Below are positions 1-10,604 of a stretch of DNA of 64,000 nt, piece after piece. Positions within the stretch are counted from its first letter, which is position 1, and every line of letters begins with the position of its first letter. The DNA lies in NCBI GenBank assembly GCA_040437565.1, contig JBDOQK010000006.1, positions 496,001 to 560,000 on the forward strand, in the 5' to 3' direction. Both the position numbers and the translations under genes were made by a program. This DNA is from Albugo candida. Taxonomy: Eukaryota > Oomycota > Peronosporomycetes > Albuginales. The notes beneath the pieces are model-generated. The model was not told where the DNA came from and did no database searches. It saw only the letters and a list, made by a program, of their open reading frames with translations.

Positions 1-327
1 CAAAGTCGTTGTCCACGTTCGTTTCCTTTTCAAAGTGCGCGGGGAAGAACACAATGGCGCGTTAGTTGAAGTTGCATTTGGAGTATCTTCATTTCGATTG
101 GACAATATCGTGCGATGAAAACTTAGATGCGAAGTTAATTTACGTAAAATGCTCCAAGTATGCTCTCTGAATGGAAGATCGTGTTGCGGATCGAGTCGAT
201 TGTATAATTCGGAAACAGCTATACCCGACCTACCTTCAAGTGCAATTTCCTCGATGCAACCTGCTATGAATTCAGGAATAGCTCGTCTTTTTATGGACGT
301 GTCGAGAGTTGCGCTGTTGCAGTGCAT
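1..327 (-). CDS. TFIIIC B-block binding subunit (GTF3C1-like), N-terminal part
   Basis: The minus strand is open for 109 codons from an ATG at 325-327 to the window edge, so the gene continues to the left. After about ten residues comes a helix-turn-helix region reading EFIAGCIEEIALEGRSGIAV, then SELYNRL and a tryptophan in HTWSILRKL. This resembles the N-terminal winged helix of the largest TFIIIC subunit, which binds the B-box of tRNA genes and recruits TFIIIB for RNA polymerase III. An in-frame stop lies just upstream of the ATG, which fixes the start. The later part turns basic and Ser/Thr-rich. The gene is divergent from the NECAP-like gene. The family call rests on this short N-terminal match alone. 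Confidence 0.55.
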   Translation of the reverse strand, partial: MHCNSATLDTSIKRRAIPEFIAGCIEEIALEGRSGIAVSELYNRLDPQHDLPFREHTWSILRKLTSHLSFHRTILSNRNEDTPNATSTNAPLCSSPRTLKRKRTWTTTL

Positions 328-753
328 TTATAGGAATTTCTGATCCAATCGTTGATGTTGTGCGAGGAAACGAGCAATTGTCTTGCAAGATTTTAGCCAA
401 TCAGATTATTTAGGACATGCATCAGGAATTGACATATTGGATGAAGGATTGAGGTACGAGTACATGACAGCTTTGTATGATGTTCTTGCCCGCGAAAGAC
501 TTTAATACGTATCGAGTAGAAAATGCTTCATCGAACTTTCCCATACATATGTTTTCATGCGAAATGAAACAGAGAAAACAGAGAATTGCTGCATTGTCTG
601 GACCGTCTCAAGCAACCAAGAAGGAAAGCATGTGATCGCAGTCAAAAGAATTACAAGTGAGAATCGTTCGCTTGGTCTGTCAATTTGCTCTATGTTGAGT
701 TGCACATTACGAAAAACCACATTCGTCCACATTAAATTAGTTTGCGATCGGAA
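328..753. other. Divergent intergenic region
   Basis: About 425 bp separate the TFIIIC-like and NECAP-like starts, which point away from each other. Promoters for both should lie here. Short open stretches exist, including a plus-strand one at about 380-504, but none has a start, splice sites and family likeness together. I see no RNA gene. Confidence 0.4.
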
Positions 754-1500
754 ATGAGTGCTACTGACTCGGAAATCGCCATCGAACAGATAACATTCAC
801 GGACCGGAGTGTCTGGTTCTATCAAATTGTCCCCAAGTACATCTCTACACTTGAACCACGTGCAGATCAATGGGATATAGAGCATCCTTTCATGACGGGC
901 TCAATTGAGGTGATACAACGAGGCGATGATTGTGTCATTCGTCTATACGAACCTCTCAAAGACACCACTGATAAAGTACTATTTGCTGAATGCCCAGTAC
1001 GGATCACTGCTGATTGCTCGCTGGATGTGTACGTACAAGATTGCGTCGATTCCTCACGTTACTTCATGATTCGAGTGGAAGATCGTGCGACCAAAAAAAG
1101 AGTGTTTGTTGGAATCGGATTTCCCGAACGAACAAGTGCTTTCAATTTCAAAGCTGCTCTACAAGATTATATCAAATATCAACGACGTCAGATAACGATC
1201 GCAGCTGCTACAATGTCACTCAGTAAGATCGATGCGGACACCCAAAATGCGTCAGCTGTATCACAAAAATTTGATTACAAGCTTCCACAAGGAGCGAAAA
1301 TACATATCAAATTGAAAACTAATATAGTAAACCAAAGAAACGATACAGAGGAAAAACGAAATACAGTGGAGACAACCTCAAGCGAAAAAGATAACAACAC
1401 ATTTGCGTCACTGAAAAGCTTTGCCATTCCACCACCGCCGAGTACCTCCACTTTTGATGCAGCACAAGATGATGAATGGGGACAATTTACCGCTGCCTGA
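754..1500 (+). CDS. NECAP-like adaptin-ear-binding coat protein (PHear domain)
   Basis: A single exon encodes 248 residues. The first ATG in frame is at 754. Residues 5-150 match the PHear domain of NECAP proteins: an early VWFYQIVP strand, the VRITADCSLDVYVQDCVDSS stretch ending in SRYFMIRVED, then FVGIGFPERTSAFNF and LQDYIKY. The tail is Ser/Thr-rich and ends in DDEWGQFTAA, carrying the WxxF motif by which NECAPs bind the alpha-ear of AP-2. NECAPs act in clathrin-mediated endocytosis at the plasma membrane. Length is close to animal NECAP1 and NECAP2. No intron is needed. The next gene begins about 350 bp downstream in the same direction. Confidence 0.85.
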   Translation: MSATDSEIAIEQITFTDRSVWFYQIVPKYISTLEPRADQWDIEHPFMTGSIEVIQRGDDCVIRLYEPLKDTTDKVLFAECPVRITADCSLDVYVQDCVDSSRYFMIRVEDRATKKRVFVGIGFPERTSAFNFKAALQDYIKYQRRQITIAAATMSLSKIDADTQNASAVSQKFDYKLPQGAKIHIKLKTNIVNQRNDTEEKRNTVETTSSEKDNNTFASLKSFAIPPPPSTSTFDAAQDDEWGQFTAA

Positions 1501-1853
1501 TTATTTCAAAAACAGTAAGATGAAGAAAATTCCATATCGTGTAATTATTCTGTAAATGCTTTTGCTGGTCATCTCTGACGATTGGAGCTCCGCTTGTGCT
1601 TTGTTCATTCTGCTGCATCATCGTAAATTGCAAAGAGAGACAAATAAAAAATCTTTTTGTTTTATACTTTATCTCGCAGAGACAGCATTCAGCTATTGAT
1701 GCGTGCTCATTCAACATGCGCTGTCGCGATGACAACGACCGGATTTATTCCCATTGACGTTCCGCACTTAACTTATGTTCGGATATGTGTCTCTTCATTT
1801 CGATTGGCTGAAACAAATCGCTTCCAAAACGATCGAATTTTGGTACTAAAGGA

Positions 1854-4800
1854 ATGTCGAACTCTAAGGATCCACTCTCACGACATACAGCAGAGATGCG
1901 CTCACAATCCGATATGCAAGCAGAAGCATCTTGGGATTGTGGCACGTGCACATTCCAAAACGAATCCAATCTCCAGTACTGTGAAATGTGCACGACGCCG
2001 CGGCCAAGAGAACCAACTGCTAGTCGTATCGAAAATGAGTCGACAATATCCGCTAGAAAAGCTCAGAAAAGAAAAAGAAGACCGCGTAAAAGCATCTGTA
2101 CATTATGTTCGTGTGTGATAACTTCCCCATCCAGCGCAAATGTTTGCTCGTCATGCGGGAAGGACGGAGACTCATTCGAAGGAGACGATGAGGAGCTAGA
2201 AGATGGTAATGGAGACGACGAAAAAGAAGAGGATCAACATGGAGACGTTTGGATGAGCGAAAGTGATGATAGCTCTATCACGGAAGAAGTTTTCGTAACA
2301 GATTCTGATTTGATACCACAGAAAAGAACTAATTCGCGTCAAAATTCATATGGAATTTCGAGTGACTTACTTGAGAAGACGATGGAAGAAGGCAATGAAG
2401 ACAAGTTGGCTTCTTATCTGCAGACTTTAACACATACGCTGGCAATTTTAGAAGCCTCTCATGATTCTTCGTGGCGTGATAACCTGCTGATAGGATCTGG
2501 GAACATCTTGGAATCAGGATTTGGGTCAATTCTGTTTAGAAAACATCGAGATTCAGCTCTTCTCACAATTTTGCTTGATATTTATCAAAAATATCGTATC
2601 AAACGGCTCGATGCCTGCCACTACAAAGCGAAAGGCACCAAAGCGTCAAATGATGCCGTGGAAGCAACACTGCAGCTGCAAGCCATTCAATCTGTCAACT
2701 ACCTGCTCAAGATAGAGTTCACATCCATCGATCGAGACATTCTCCTCCGAGTCTCAAAAAGCTACCTGGAGTATCTCATATCCATGAAGCTGCAGTTCCA
2801 CAACGACAATGGTGTATATCGACAGGAAATGTCTCTTGTGGAAGAAATGATCACAGGACTTGGTTGGATGTCACACGTTGACGAGCGCGTCGTTGAATGG
2901 ATTACATCCACACCATTGGAACCAGATTATGACTCTGCTTTGTGTGCACTTTTGGACATTCTTGGAAAAATGCTCAACTCGACCAAATTCCATGTCAATG
3001 TGTTGGGAACAACTCTGAGCATAGTCCAGAAATGCGTTTTCAAATTGCAATGGAAGGACGAATCCCTTGAAGTCAAAGAAACCACGAGTTTGTCGAAGAC
3101 AAATCAGATCAATCTTATGACCGAAAAGCTGGCTAGAAAAGTGATCACGATTCTGGAAACTTGTCTAGCTCCCGGCAATAGCACGATCCATATCCGGGCC
3201 GTCAAGTGCTTTCTCTGCCTGCTGTATCGTATCCCGAAAGATCTTCCTGCAATCTTCACGTCGCTCGTGTCGACGATAATGCTCAAGTCGTACGTCAATC
3301 GAGCTGTCGATCTGCGTTCCAGCGAGAATTGCGACACCAAACATGCACTTCTTTCGCTATTGTATCATCTTTTTGACCATTGTGCCGACTTCATGGTCAT
3401 TTTTGTTAAGAAGAAGCTGTATAAAAAATATTTCAAAGCGATGGAAAAGTTATTCGGATCATCAACGACCACACAACAACTCACTTCAGCAGACAAAGTC
3501 GTCGCAATGGCATCGAATGTGAATGACAGCACCCGACCCACAGATGCATTGAAATCGGCAATGCTTAAGATCCTCCGTTTACTTCTTCAAACAATCTGTG
3601 AAGACAAAGAAAAAGCGCATGGCGTGTATCACGCGTGGCATTCGCTTTTGATGGAATGTATCCGTTCTGATTTACTGATTGGTGTTCGCGCACTGCTTGG
3701 AGAAGGTTGTGAATTATCGTTTACCGACCAAAAATCGCCATCGCCATTGTGTGTCGCTGTAGAACACGCTTCCATGGATCTCGTGCGCTTTCTAATCGGT
3801 CAAGGAGCTGATGTGCGTGCATGCTCTTCTTCCGGAACACCACTGCATATCGCTGTGCGACTTGGTCGATGCGATGTGATGGCATTCCTGTTGGAATGTG
3901 GCACCGATATACACGCTAAAGACCACAATGGCGTTTCTGTGGTCGATGAGCTCAAACACAAGTCTTCACCTGTACAATTCTACGTGGAATCGATTCTGGC
4001 ACAGGATACGTCGTGTCCTGCTGGCAACGATGAAGCGTGGTCTGGCAGATGGATGCAGCATCTTTTACAAAAAGTATCCGATAGCGACAGTGAGAGCTCA
4101 AGTGAATTGGAGGAGGAAGGCTACGAAGATGATTTAGACAGTGCAGAGGAGGACGCAAAGGATGGGCTTCTATACATGGAAGAACTCGACAACATGGACA
4201 GTGATAGTGACGAAGAAGCTTCAGTTCAGTCCTTAGTTCCCATTGAGAAAAAGACAAAGCCGATCCAAGTGCTTGAGTCTGGTGAGCGCTTCCTACGACG
4301 TCTCATGGAGACATTTCTCAATATTCTGCAAAAAGACGTGATGCATTTGAGTAATGGAGTGGTGTCAACGCTCACGCTTGTCTTGGAGAATCTTCCTTCA
4401 GCATTGGCTCAGCAAATCGGTGAATTCAAATCGGCATTACTCCTCGATACAGTTCATTGTCTCCTGCAGGACGCCATCCAAGCAATCAATCCGAATGGAC
4501 CATCTTCTACACTCGAAAGGAGCAGCCTAGAACAGACGCGAATATGTCAGAAAATGCTTTGTGCATTACGCATCCTCGATACGATTCTCACAAAATCAGC
4601 CATGTTTGTCAGCTACGGCGAACTCCACCGACGCGACTTATTCGACCAAGTGACCAGCTGCAAGACATTTTTCAACAAGCACACACAATGTTCTTTGCCG
4701 ATTTGCGATCGTATTCTCACTCGAATGCGTGGATTCGAACAGCGTTCGAGTGCTCGAACACACACACTTGACCATCTCATGACTCAGTTGCAAGCTCGTA

Positions 4801-7800
4801 CAAGCGCAGACGCCGCTATAACAGCGCTCATAGAGCTGCTCGATCATTCCGCGAGCATCACGTTGTATGAATTTGCGCATTTCAACCTCTTGGACGCTAT
4901 TCTCTCGTATCTGTGTGGCTCTGATCAGAAGCAAGTCGACACGGAACGACTTCAGATCCTCTTTCAAGCGTTAGAGCGCTATCCGATGGCTTTTCAACGC
5001 TTAATTCGGTGTCTACAACACATTGTCAACGAAAATCGATTCCCTGTTTTGTTGGCTCACGAGCGAGATCGAAGCGTTTGCCGCAACAAAAGTCTTCAGT
5101 CGCTCACACATTCGCTGTCACTTTCTGTGACGTGCTCTCAAAAGAACACTTTGGGACTCGCAGCAGTGGAAACGTGTAAAAGCTTCCAAGTGACTCCATT
5201 GACCCAATTCCGAGCGTTTGAGCGCGTTCTTCTGCAAACGTTCCCTGTCGCCAACCTCAAACTCAAATGGCTGTACATGTCGCTTGTCGGTCGTCGTATC
5301 TGGAAGCTCGGGCAGAATGGAGAATGGCAATTGTTCTTGGTACTGGGATACGATCCTCAGCGAGATATTCATCTCCTTGTGCCTTTGGATTCTTCGAATT
5401 CGGGTAACCAGGCGATCGCAAAATGTAAGAGAAGAAAACGGCGAAAGAGGAAGGCCGTTATGACGCAAACGATCGCCTCGGATACGGCTGGTGTGCGTTG
5501 GGAAGCAGTCACCGAAGCGAATTTGCACGACGGCCTGTGGAAGCCAATCAGTGCGATCACAGTACGCGAAGATCGATGGATCAATGTAAATTTGTATCAC
5601 AATTGCTCTTCAAAGAAAAGAAAATGCGACTCCACGGTATCCAAACGGCACGCTGACAGGGAACATGTTTGGCTTGTACCTCATCCATCTCGCGGTCTAA
5701 TGAATGCCACAGTACTGGCGGCGACACTTTGTGGGAAGCGATCTGATACAAACACATCTGTGGAGGTCGTCATTCCTTCCAAGAATCCAAATGGAGTCAT
5801 CTCGTTCCAAGTACGTGTCCTCCAAGTCGCATCATGCCAAATTGTGAGAATTCCATCGCAAGCCGATGTGCTGAACGTGCTCTCTCAACGTCGAATCGGC
5901 GAGGTACTTTGGATGAGCATTGACAATGACTCACATGAATGGAGATACTCCACAGCTCCTCGCGTCAGTGTCAGACTCTGTCTTGTACATCAAGCACGAT
6001 TGCCATCTCACAGGTACACAGACGACACGAAGAATCCAAAGCCGTGGCTTGAGGCTTTGATGTATCCAACGCAAGACGCCGATAAGTTCGAATGGCACCC
6101 AAACGTCCGAAAAGTATTATTCGATACCTTCAAAAGCCATGTAAACGCTTGTGAGCACTCGAGCATTTCCAAGAAACAACGACGCCGTAAACAACGCAAA
6201 GAAGCAGTTGGAGCGGAGAAAATCTCATGGAATGTGACGATGGTGACCGATTTTTTGACGAAATTGATGGGGTCCCCTCTACAGCTCGAATGGCGACGGA
6301 GAGTATGGAGTCAGTTTGCTGCACACGCGGAAGCAGTTGGATATCGTGAGTATTTGACGGCAGAGGGCTTTATTGCTTTGATTCGATCATTGTGTATGCA
6401 CAAACGATTCGCACATGCTCTTCTCCACTATCTTCGATCTCGATATGGCGACCGATTCAAAGAAGCACAAGCTTCCGCTCCAATTTGCGAGGATATCATC
6501 TCGGATTTCCAGGGCTTTGAGGCGGATCAGTGCGTCCTGCAGTGTTTGCAGCTGCTCAAGGGACAAAATGGTCTGGAAGATAACGGGATAGCGCCTTGGA
6601 CACTCTCCACCCGCATTCGAATCCAGCATGTTGTGAATTGGTCAGAGCGATCTAGTGACCACTACAAATGCTTTCTGCTTGGACGCTCGCAGTGGACATC
6701 TTGTACAGCTTCAAATCGGGTCAGACGAGCTATGGAACTTCTCAAGATCCTGCACCAAGAATCGCGGCGATCACATGCACTTGAAACCTCAAGTTTAGTA
6801 TCGGAAGCCTGGATCAATACCAACTTGTATGAAAAAGCTCGTCGACAATTGGAGAATGTGTTTGCAATTGCCACTATGACGTACCCGGCTTGGTATCTGG
6901 AGCTTTTGTACCATTACCGCTTCCTCTTTCCACGGGATCTTCGCCAAGCATGGTTCCGAGCGACCGCATTCGGTGCAATTCGATCTTTGGATTGGTATCG
7001 TGAGCATTTTCTTCGTATAGAGGACGTATCCGAGTCACAACAACCGACGCATCTCATTTGGGATGCTGCAATAAATCAAATATTTCCTTCTTCGGAATGG
7101 CTGGATGAGCATGGCGGAATCGATGTATCGTTGGAAAAGAAGACGGATGCACAGACACGATCGCTTTGCGACATTTTGTCGGCCCTTTTCGCAATCAAAA
7201 CGCGCGAGGAAGGGGAAGATAGCTTGGATATCACTCTTGTGCCTTTACCGAGGGAACGAGTGCGGATAACTCGTAATGAGATCATGGAAATGGCGAACAA
7301 AATATTGAAAGGACATTCCAAGCGACGAGCAATTTTGGAAGTCGCGTTCGTAGGCGAGAAAGGCTATGGCACAGGCGTTACTGCGGAGTTTTATTCCGTT
7401 TTCACACAAGTACTTCAGTCGAAAGACATCGGCGCTTTACTGTGGGTGCGTGGAGATGAGCATGACAACAGCGATCACATTTGTCATTCCAATGGGCTCT
7501 TCCCTGTACCGCATCGAATGGTTCCCGCGTTCGTCATTGAGTGCTTCAGTACGATTGGCCGTTTGACGGGAAAGGCTTTGATGGATGAGAGGATCTTACC
7601 CCTTCCTTTATCGCATGATTTCATAAGAATGGCTGTGTATGGCGAATCACTCTCTGTGAATCGGTTAGGTTCGGTCTTTGGGCATGCTGGACGAACGCTG
7701 AGCTTGTTACATGACGTTGTGCATAAGAAGCAGCAGAATTTGGATGGAATACAATCAGAAGTATGGCTTGATACAGCTTGCTTGAGCTTCGTGGACCCAT

Positions 7801-8381
7801 TATCGCAACAAGAACTGATTTCCGGTGGAACAAACGTCCAAGTAGATGTCGAGAATCTTGCCGAGTACGTGACGCTGGTCTTGAAGCTTTGGCTGGATAC
7901 TGGCATACGACAGCAAATTCAGGCATTTCAACGAGGTCTGTCGGAGATTGCATCGATCGATAAACTCGGTGTACTGAGTGTCAAGGAACTGCGTGGTCTT
8001 CTTTGTGGGAACGCCGACATCGAGTGGGATACAGCACTTCTTATGAGCTCCTTCAAGCTTTCACACGGATTCACCAAAGATAGTCCAACAATCCATTATT
8101 TCGTGCAAGTACTCGAAGAAATGAGCATAGACCAACGACGTGAGCTTTTGTTGTACGCAACAGGCTGTCCAAATCTTCCAATTGGTGGGATCGCATGCTT
8201 ACAACCTCGTCTCGAAGTGATTCAGAGAATCGTGGATCCTCAGCTTGTGGACCAAGCGCTTCCATTCGCGAGAACGTGTACCAATACATTTCATCTCCCG
8301 GCGTATACGAGCAAGAAAGTGTTAAAAGAAAGACTCACATACGCTGTTGAGAACAGTAGAGGAATCATTGATCGGGATTAG
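1854..8381 (+). CDS. Giant HECT-type E3 ubiquitin ligase with RanBP2 zinc finger and ankyrin repeats
   Basis: An uninterrupted 2175-codon exon. Residues 27-46 form a RanBP2-type zinc finger (WDCGTCTF...YCEMC), a fold that often binds ubiquitin or RNA. A second Cys cluster (CTLCSC...CSSCG, near 82-103) follows, then acidic stretches. Ankyrin repeats lie at about 600-700 (TPLHIAVRLGRCDVMAFLLE). A second acidic region is near 745-790. The C-terminal 390 residues are a HECT domain: EVAFVGEKGYGTGVTAEFYS near 1830, GRLTGKALMDERILPLPLS near 1905, and FARTCTNTFHLPAY with the thioester Cys at 2142. HECT ligases take ubiquitin from an E2 on this Cys and pass it to substrates. The overall plan recalls TRIP12/UPL3 and HECTD1, but the finger is at the N-terminus. 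Substrates are unknown. Confidence 0.9.
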   Translation: MSNSKDPLSRHTAEMRSQSDMQAEASWDCGTCTFQNESNLQYCEMCTTPRPREPTASRIENESTISARKAQKRKRRPRKSICTLCSCVITSPSSANVCSSCGKDGDSFEGDDEELEDGNGDDEKEEDQHGDVWMSESDDSSITEEVFVTDSDLIPQKRTNSRQNSYGISSDLLEKTMEEGNEDKLASYLQTLTHTLAILEASHDSSWRDNLLIGSGNILESGFGSILFRKHRDSALLTILLDIYQKYRIKRLDACHYKAKGTKASNDAVEATLQLQAIQSVNYLLKIEFTSIDRDILLRVSKSYLEYLISMKLQFHNDNGVYRQEMSLVEEMITGLGWMSHVDERVVEWITSTPLEPDYDSALCALLDILGKMLNSTKFHVNVLGTTLSIVQKCVFKLQWKDESLEVKETTSLSKTNQINLMTEKLARKVITILETCLAPGNSTIHIRAVKCFLCLLYRIPKDLPAIFTSLVSTIMLKSYVNRAVDLRSSENCDTKHALLSLLYHLFDHCADFMVIFVKKKLYKKYFKAMEKLFGSSTTTQQLTSADKVVAMASNVNDSTRPTDALKSAMLKILRLLLQTICEDKEKAHGVYHAWHSLLMECIRSDLLIGVRALLGEGCELSFTDQKSPSPLCVAVEHASMDLVRFLIGQGADVRACSSSGTPLHIAVRLGRCDVMAFLLECGTDIHAKDHNGVSVVDELKHKSSPVQFYVESILAQDTSCPAGNDEAWSGRWMQHLLQKVSDSDSESSSELEEEGYEDDLDSAEEDAKDGLLYMEELDNMDSDSDEEASVQSLVPIEKKTKPIQVLESGERFLRRLMETFLNILQKDVMHLSNGVVSTLTLVLENLPSALAQQIGEFKSALLLDTVHCLLQDAIQAINPNGPSSTLERSSLEQTRICQKMLCALRILDTILTKSAMFVSYGELHRRDLFDQVTSCKTFFNKHTQCSLPICDRILTRMRGFEQRSSARTHTLDHLMTQLQARTSADAAITALIELLDHSASITLYEFAHFNLLDAILSYLCGSDQKQVDTERLQILFQALERYPMAFQRLIRCLQHIVNENRFPVLLAHERDRSVCRNKSLQSLTHSLSLSVTCSQKNTLGLAAVETCKSFQVTPLTQFRAFERVLLQTFPVANLKLKWLYMSLVGRRIWKLGQNGEWQLFLVLGYDPQRDIHLLVPLDSSNSGNQAIAKCKRRKRRKRKAVMTQTIASDTAGVRWEAVTEANLHDGLWKPISAITVREDRWINVNLYHNCSSKKRKCDSTVSKRHADREHVWLVPHPSRGLMNATVLAATLCGKRSDTNTSVEVVIPSKNPNGVISFQVRVLQVASCQIVRIPSQADVLNVLSQRRIGEVLWMSIDNDSHEWRYSTAPRVSVRLCLVHQARLPSHRYTDDTKNPKPWLEALMYPTQDADKFEWHPNVRKVLFDTFKSHVNACEHSSISKKQRRRKQRKEAVGAEKISWNVTMVTDFLTKLMGSPLQLEWRRRVWSQFAAHAEAVGYREYLTAEGFIALIRSLCMHKRFAHALLHYLRSRYGDRFKEAQASAPICEDIISDFQGFEADQCVLQCLQLLKGQNGLEDNGIAPWTLSTRIRIQHVVNWSERSSDHYKCFLLGRSQWTSCTASNRVRRAMELLKILHQESRRSHALETSSLVSEAWINTNLYEKARRQLENVFAIATMTYPAWYLELLYHYRFLFPRDLRQAWFRATAFGAIRSLDWYREHFLRIEDVSESQQPTHLIWDAAINQIFPSSEWLDEHGGIDVSLEKKTDAQTRSLCDILSALFAIKTREEGEDSLDITLVPLPRERVRITRNEIMEMANKILKGHSKRRAILEVAFVGEKGYGTGVTAEFYSVFTQVLQSKDIGALLWVRGDEHDNSDHICHSNGLFPVPHRMVPAFVIECFSTIGRLTGKALMDERILPLPLSHDFIRMAVYGESLSVNRLGSVFGHAGRTLSLLHDVVHKKQQNLDGIQSEVWLDTACLSFVDPLSQQELISGGTNVQVDVENLAEYVTLVLKLWLDTGIRQQIQAFQRGLSEIASIDKLGVLSVKELRGLLCGNADIEWDTALLMSSFKLSHGFTKDSPTIHYFVQVLEEMSIDQRRELLLYATGCPNLPIGGIACLQPRLEVIQRIVDPQLVDQALPFARTCTNTFHLPAYTSKKVLKERLTYAVENSRGIIDRD

Positions 8382-8708
8382 TTCTCGTCATGGAAACATG
8401 TAGTGGTAACACTTATTCAGATGTTNNNNNNNNNNNNNNNNNNNNNNNNNNNNNNNNNNNNNNNNNNNNNNNNNNNNNNNNNNNNNNNNNNNNNNNNNNN
8501 NNNNNNNNNNNNNNNNNNNNNNNNNGCTTGTGGACCAAGCGCTTCCATTCGCGAGAACGTGTACCAATACATTTCATCTCCCGGCGTATACGAGCAAGAA
8601 AGTGTTAAAAGAAAGACTCACATACGCTGTTGAGAACAGTAGAGGAATCATTGATCGGGATTAGTTCTCGTCATGGAAACATGTAGTGGTAACACTTATT
8701 CAGATGTT
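8243..8708. other. Scaffold gap with unmerged 183-bp overlap (HECT 3' end)
   Basis: Bases 8426-8525 are 100 N. The 183 bp before the gap (8243-8425) recur after it (8526-8708). They carry the last HECT codons and the 3' flank. The second copy is an assembly leftover, not a second ligase. Confidence 0.93.
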
Positions 8709-8904
8709 GATTTGGTACAGAGAATCAGTGTTTTTATGCCCAATAAAGTCGATTTGTTATGTATTGCGATGAGTGCATCTCTTCGAGAAGGAGCGCAATA
8801 AAAAAGGGAAATCTTTGGGGTGAAAGCCTTTCGGAAGCGCTTTGAAAAGCAACAAGTGACATAATAAAGTACCGCCTTCTATTCAGGCTACATTGACATT
8901 GGCA
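8709..8904. other. Short intergenic spacer between the HECT and YOD1 genes
   Basis: The spacer holds the HECT 3' untranslated region, with AATAAA-like words (caataaagt near 8741 and caataaaaaa near 8799), and the YOD1 5' region. No gene is visible. Confidence 0.5.
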
Positions 8905-10061
8905 ATGAATTTCAAAGTTAATTTCTCAAATGGATCGTCGATCAAATTGTTCAACTTACCGCCTGAAGCTACATTAAGCGACTTGAAAACTGAGATTGAG
9001 AGAAAATCCGGGATTATAGAAGAGGATCAACATTGTAAGAGGGTATTAAAGTTTACGAATGTCGTTCTCATCCTACTTGGCGCTTAGTGATGACTGGGTT
9101 CCCGCCAGTACCTATAGCAGGAAGTCAAGTTCGTGATTTCTTTCAAAAATAACTCTATTCTCACTGCAGTTTACTGAAAGAATGAAACCCTGGTAACTCT
9201 TGGCTTACGCTCAGGCTCAGTTCTACTCGTGAGAGAAGCAATGCTCAAGTCAGCCGAAATGGGCGTCAAGCCATCCCAGAGCGTCTTTCTTCGTCGCGTT
9301 ATTCCAGCAGACAACAGCTGCTTATTCAACTCCATCGGGTATGCACTCAAAAGAGAAAAATCGGGAAATGGGCAAGCGATGCGCACACTCATCCAGAAGA
9401 CTATTATTGAGAATCCAAAGACCTACACAGCCGTGTTTCTGGGCAAACCAGTGCATGCATATTGTGCCTGGATTCTGGATGATCGTTCATGGGGCGGTGA
9501 AATCGAATTATCCATTCTCTCTCTACACTTTAGAATCGAAATTGTAGTTTTTGATGTTATCAGTATGGCACGCCTTTGTTATGGAGAAGATCAAGGCTTT
9601 TCACAGCGTATATTTCTTCTGTACGACGGTGTACATTATGATGTCGTAGTGGAGGCAATGTCTGAGAAATCCTCTGAGCAAAACGATATCACTCGTTTCG
9701 CTATCAATGACTTTGATAAGGTACGCGATGTCTTTATGAGGGTCCAAGCACAGCTGTCGAATGGATCTGGATAGGTTCAACGAGCCAGTGAGGTTGCAGT
9801 CGCAGCACACCAAGTAACTTGTTTCCTTGAAAATTAATGACGTTGCCTCATCGTTTTGTGTAGAATCACGAGTATACAGATTTGAATGGCTTCACCATTC
9901 AGTGTTTCGATTGTCGAGCATCTTTTCGCGGGCAGGTAACTCATCCGACTGAAACGGTTTGCTAAAGAATGAGCATGAGCTCATACGCGGTCATGTAGCG
10001 TGAAGCACAAGTCCATGCACAAGAAACTGGGCATCGAAAATTTGGTGAAATCAAGCAGTAA
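8905..10061 (+). CDS. YOD1/OTU1-type deubiquitinase
   Basis: Six exons give 294 residues: 8905-9034, 9088-9128, 9181-9720, 9775-9813, 9864-9935 and 9999-10061. The acceptor at 9180 is the least certain. Residues 1-70 form a UBX-like N-terminal domain (MNFKVNF...LMTGFPPVPI). The OTU catalytic core begins at VIPADNSCLFNSIGYAL, whose Cys is the nucleophile, and carries the catalytic His in LLYDGVHYDVV. The last two exons restore the family's C2H2 finger: FTIQCFDC, FRGQREAQVHAQETGH, then KFGEIKQ. All parts of YOD1 are present. YOD1/Otu1 trims ubiquitin chains for p97/Cdc48 in ER-associated degradation. The final exon is repeated across the following gap. Confidence 0.88.
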
Positions 10062-10342
10062 CTCCGTTATCGNNNNNNNNNNNNNNNNNNNNNNNNNNNN
10101 NNNNNNNNNNNNNNNNNNNNNNNNNNNNNNNNNNNNNNNNNNNNNNNNNNNNNNNNNNNNNNNNNNNNNNNNTGTTTCGATTGTCGAGCATCTTTTCGCG
10201 GGCAGGTAACTCATCCGACTGAAACGGTTTGCTAAAGAATGAGCATGAGCTCATACGCGGTCATGTAGCGTGAAGCACAAGTCCATGCACAAGAAACTGG
10301 GCATCGAAAATTTGGTGAAATCAAGCAGTAACTCCGTTATCG
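9903..10342. other. Scaffold gap with unmerged 170-bp overlap (YOD1 3' end)
   Basis: Bases 10073-10172 are N. The segment 9903-10072, holding part of YOD1 exon 5 and all of exon 6, recurs at 10173-10342. It should be counted once. Confidence 0.93.
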
Positions 10343-10604
10343 CCAGCATTCTCGGTCTACGAAATCACCTCTGTAATTCCGATTGGCGATATCACTTTTT
10401 CGTGGAGCATAGTACGAACCCAGATCAGGCAACGTCCATGCTGAGTTCAGTGCGTATTCTAAGCCTTAAACTGCAATAGAACTCTCGATCTGCGGCATCA
10501 ACTAAAGTCAACACTACACGCTTTTCTTGAAATCTGACGATAAAGCACAGAAACAGCTTTTCAACTTTACATCTTGGACAGTATTTCTTTACTTATTCTT
10601 CGGA
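10343..10604. other. Convergent 3' intergenic region
   Basis: This stretch lies between the stops of YOD1 (+) and CDC20 (-). I see no gene in it. Confidence 0.45.

Noticed and set aside
149-343. A plus-strand 64-codon reading frame
   Set aside because: The opposite strand reads a TFIIIC-like winged helix without a stop, so this is its shadow.
502-885. A minus-strand 127-codon reading frame over the NECAP start
   Set aside because: It is antisense to a well-supported PHear-domain gene and shows no family likeness.
10270-10479. A separate small gene after the YOD1 gap
   Set aside because: Its first part is the duplicated YOD1 terminal exon in another frame. The rest is 3' flank.
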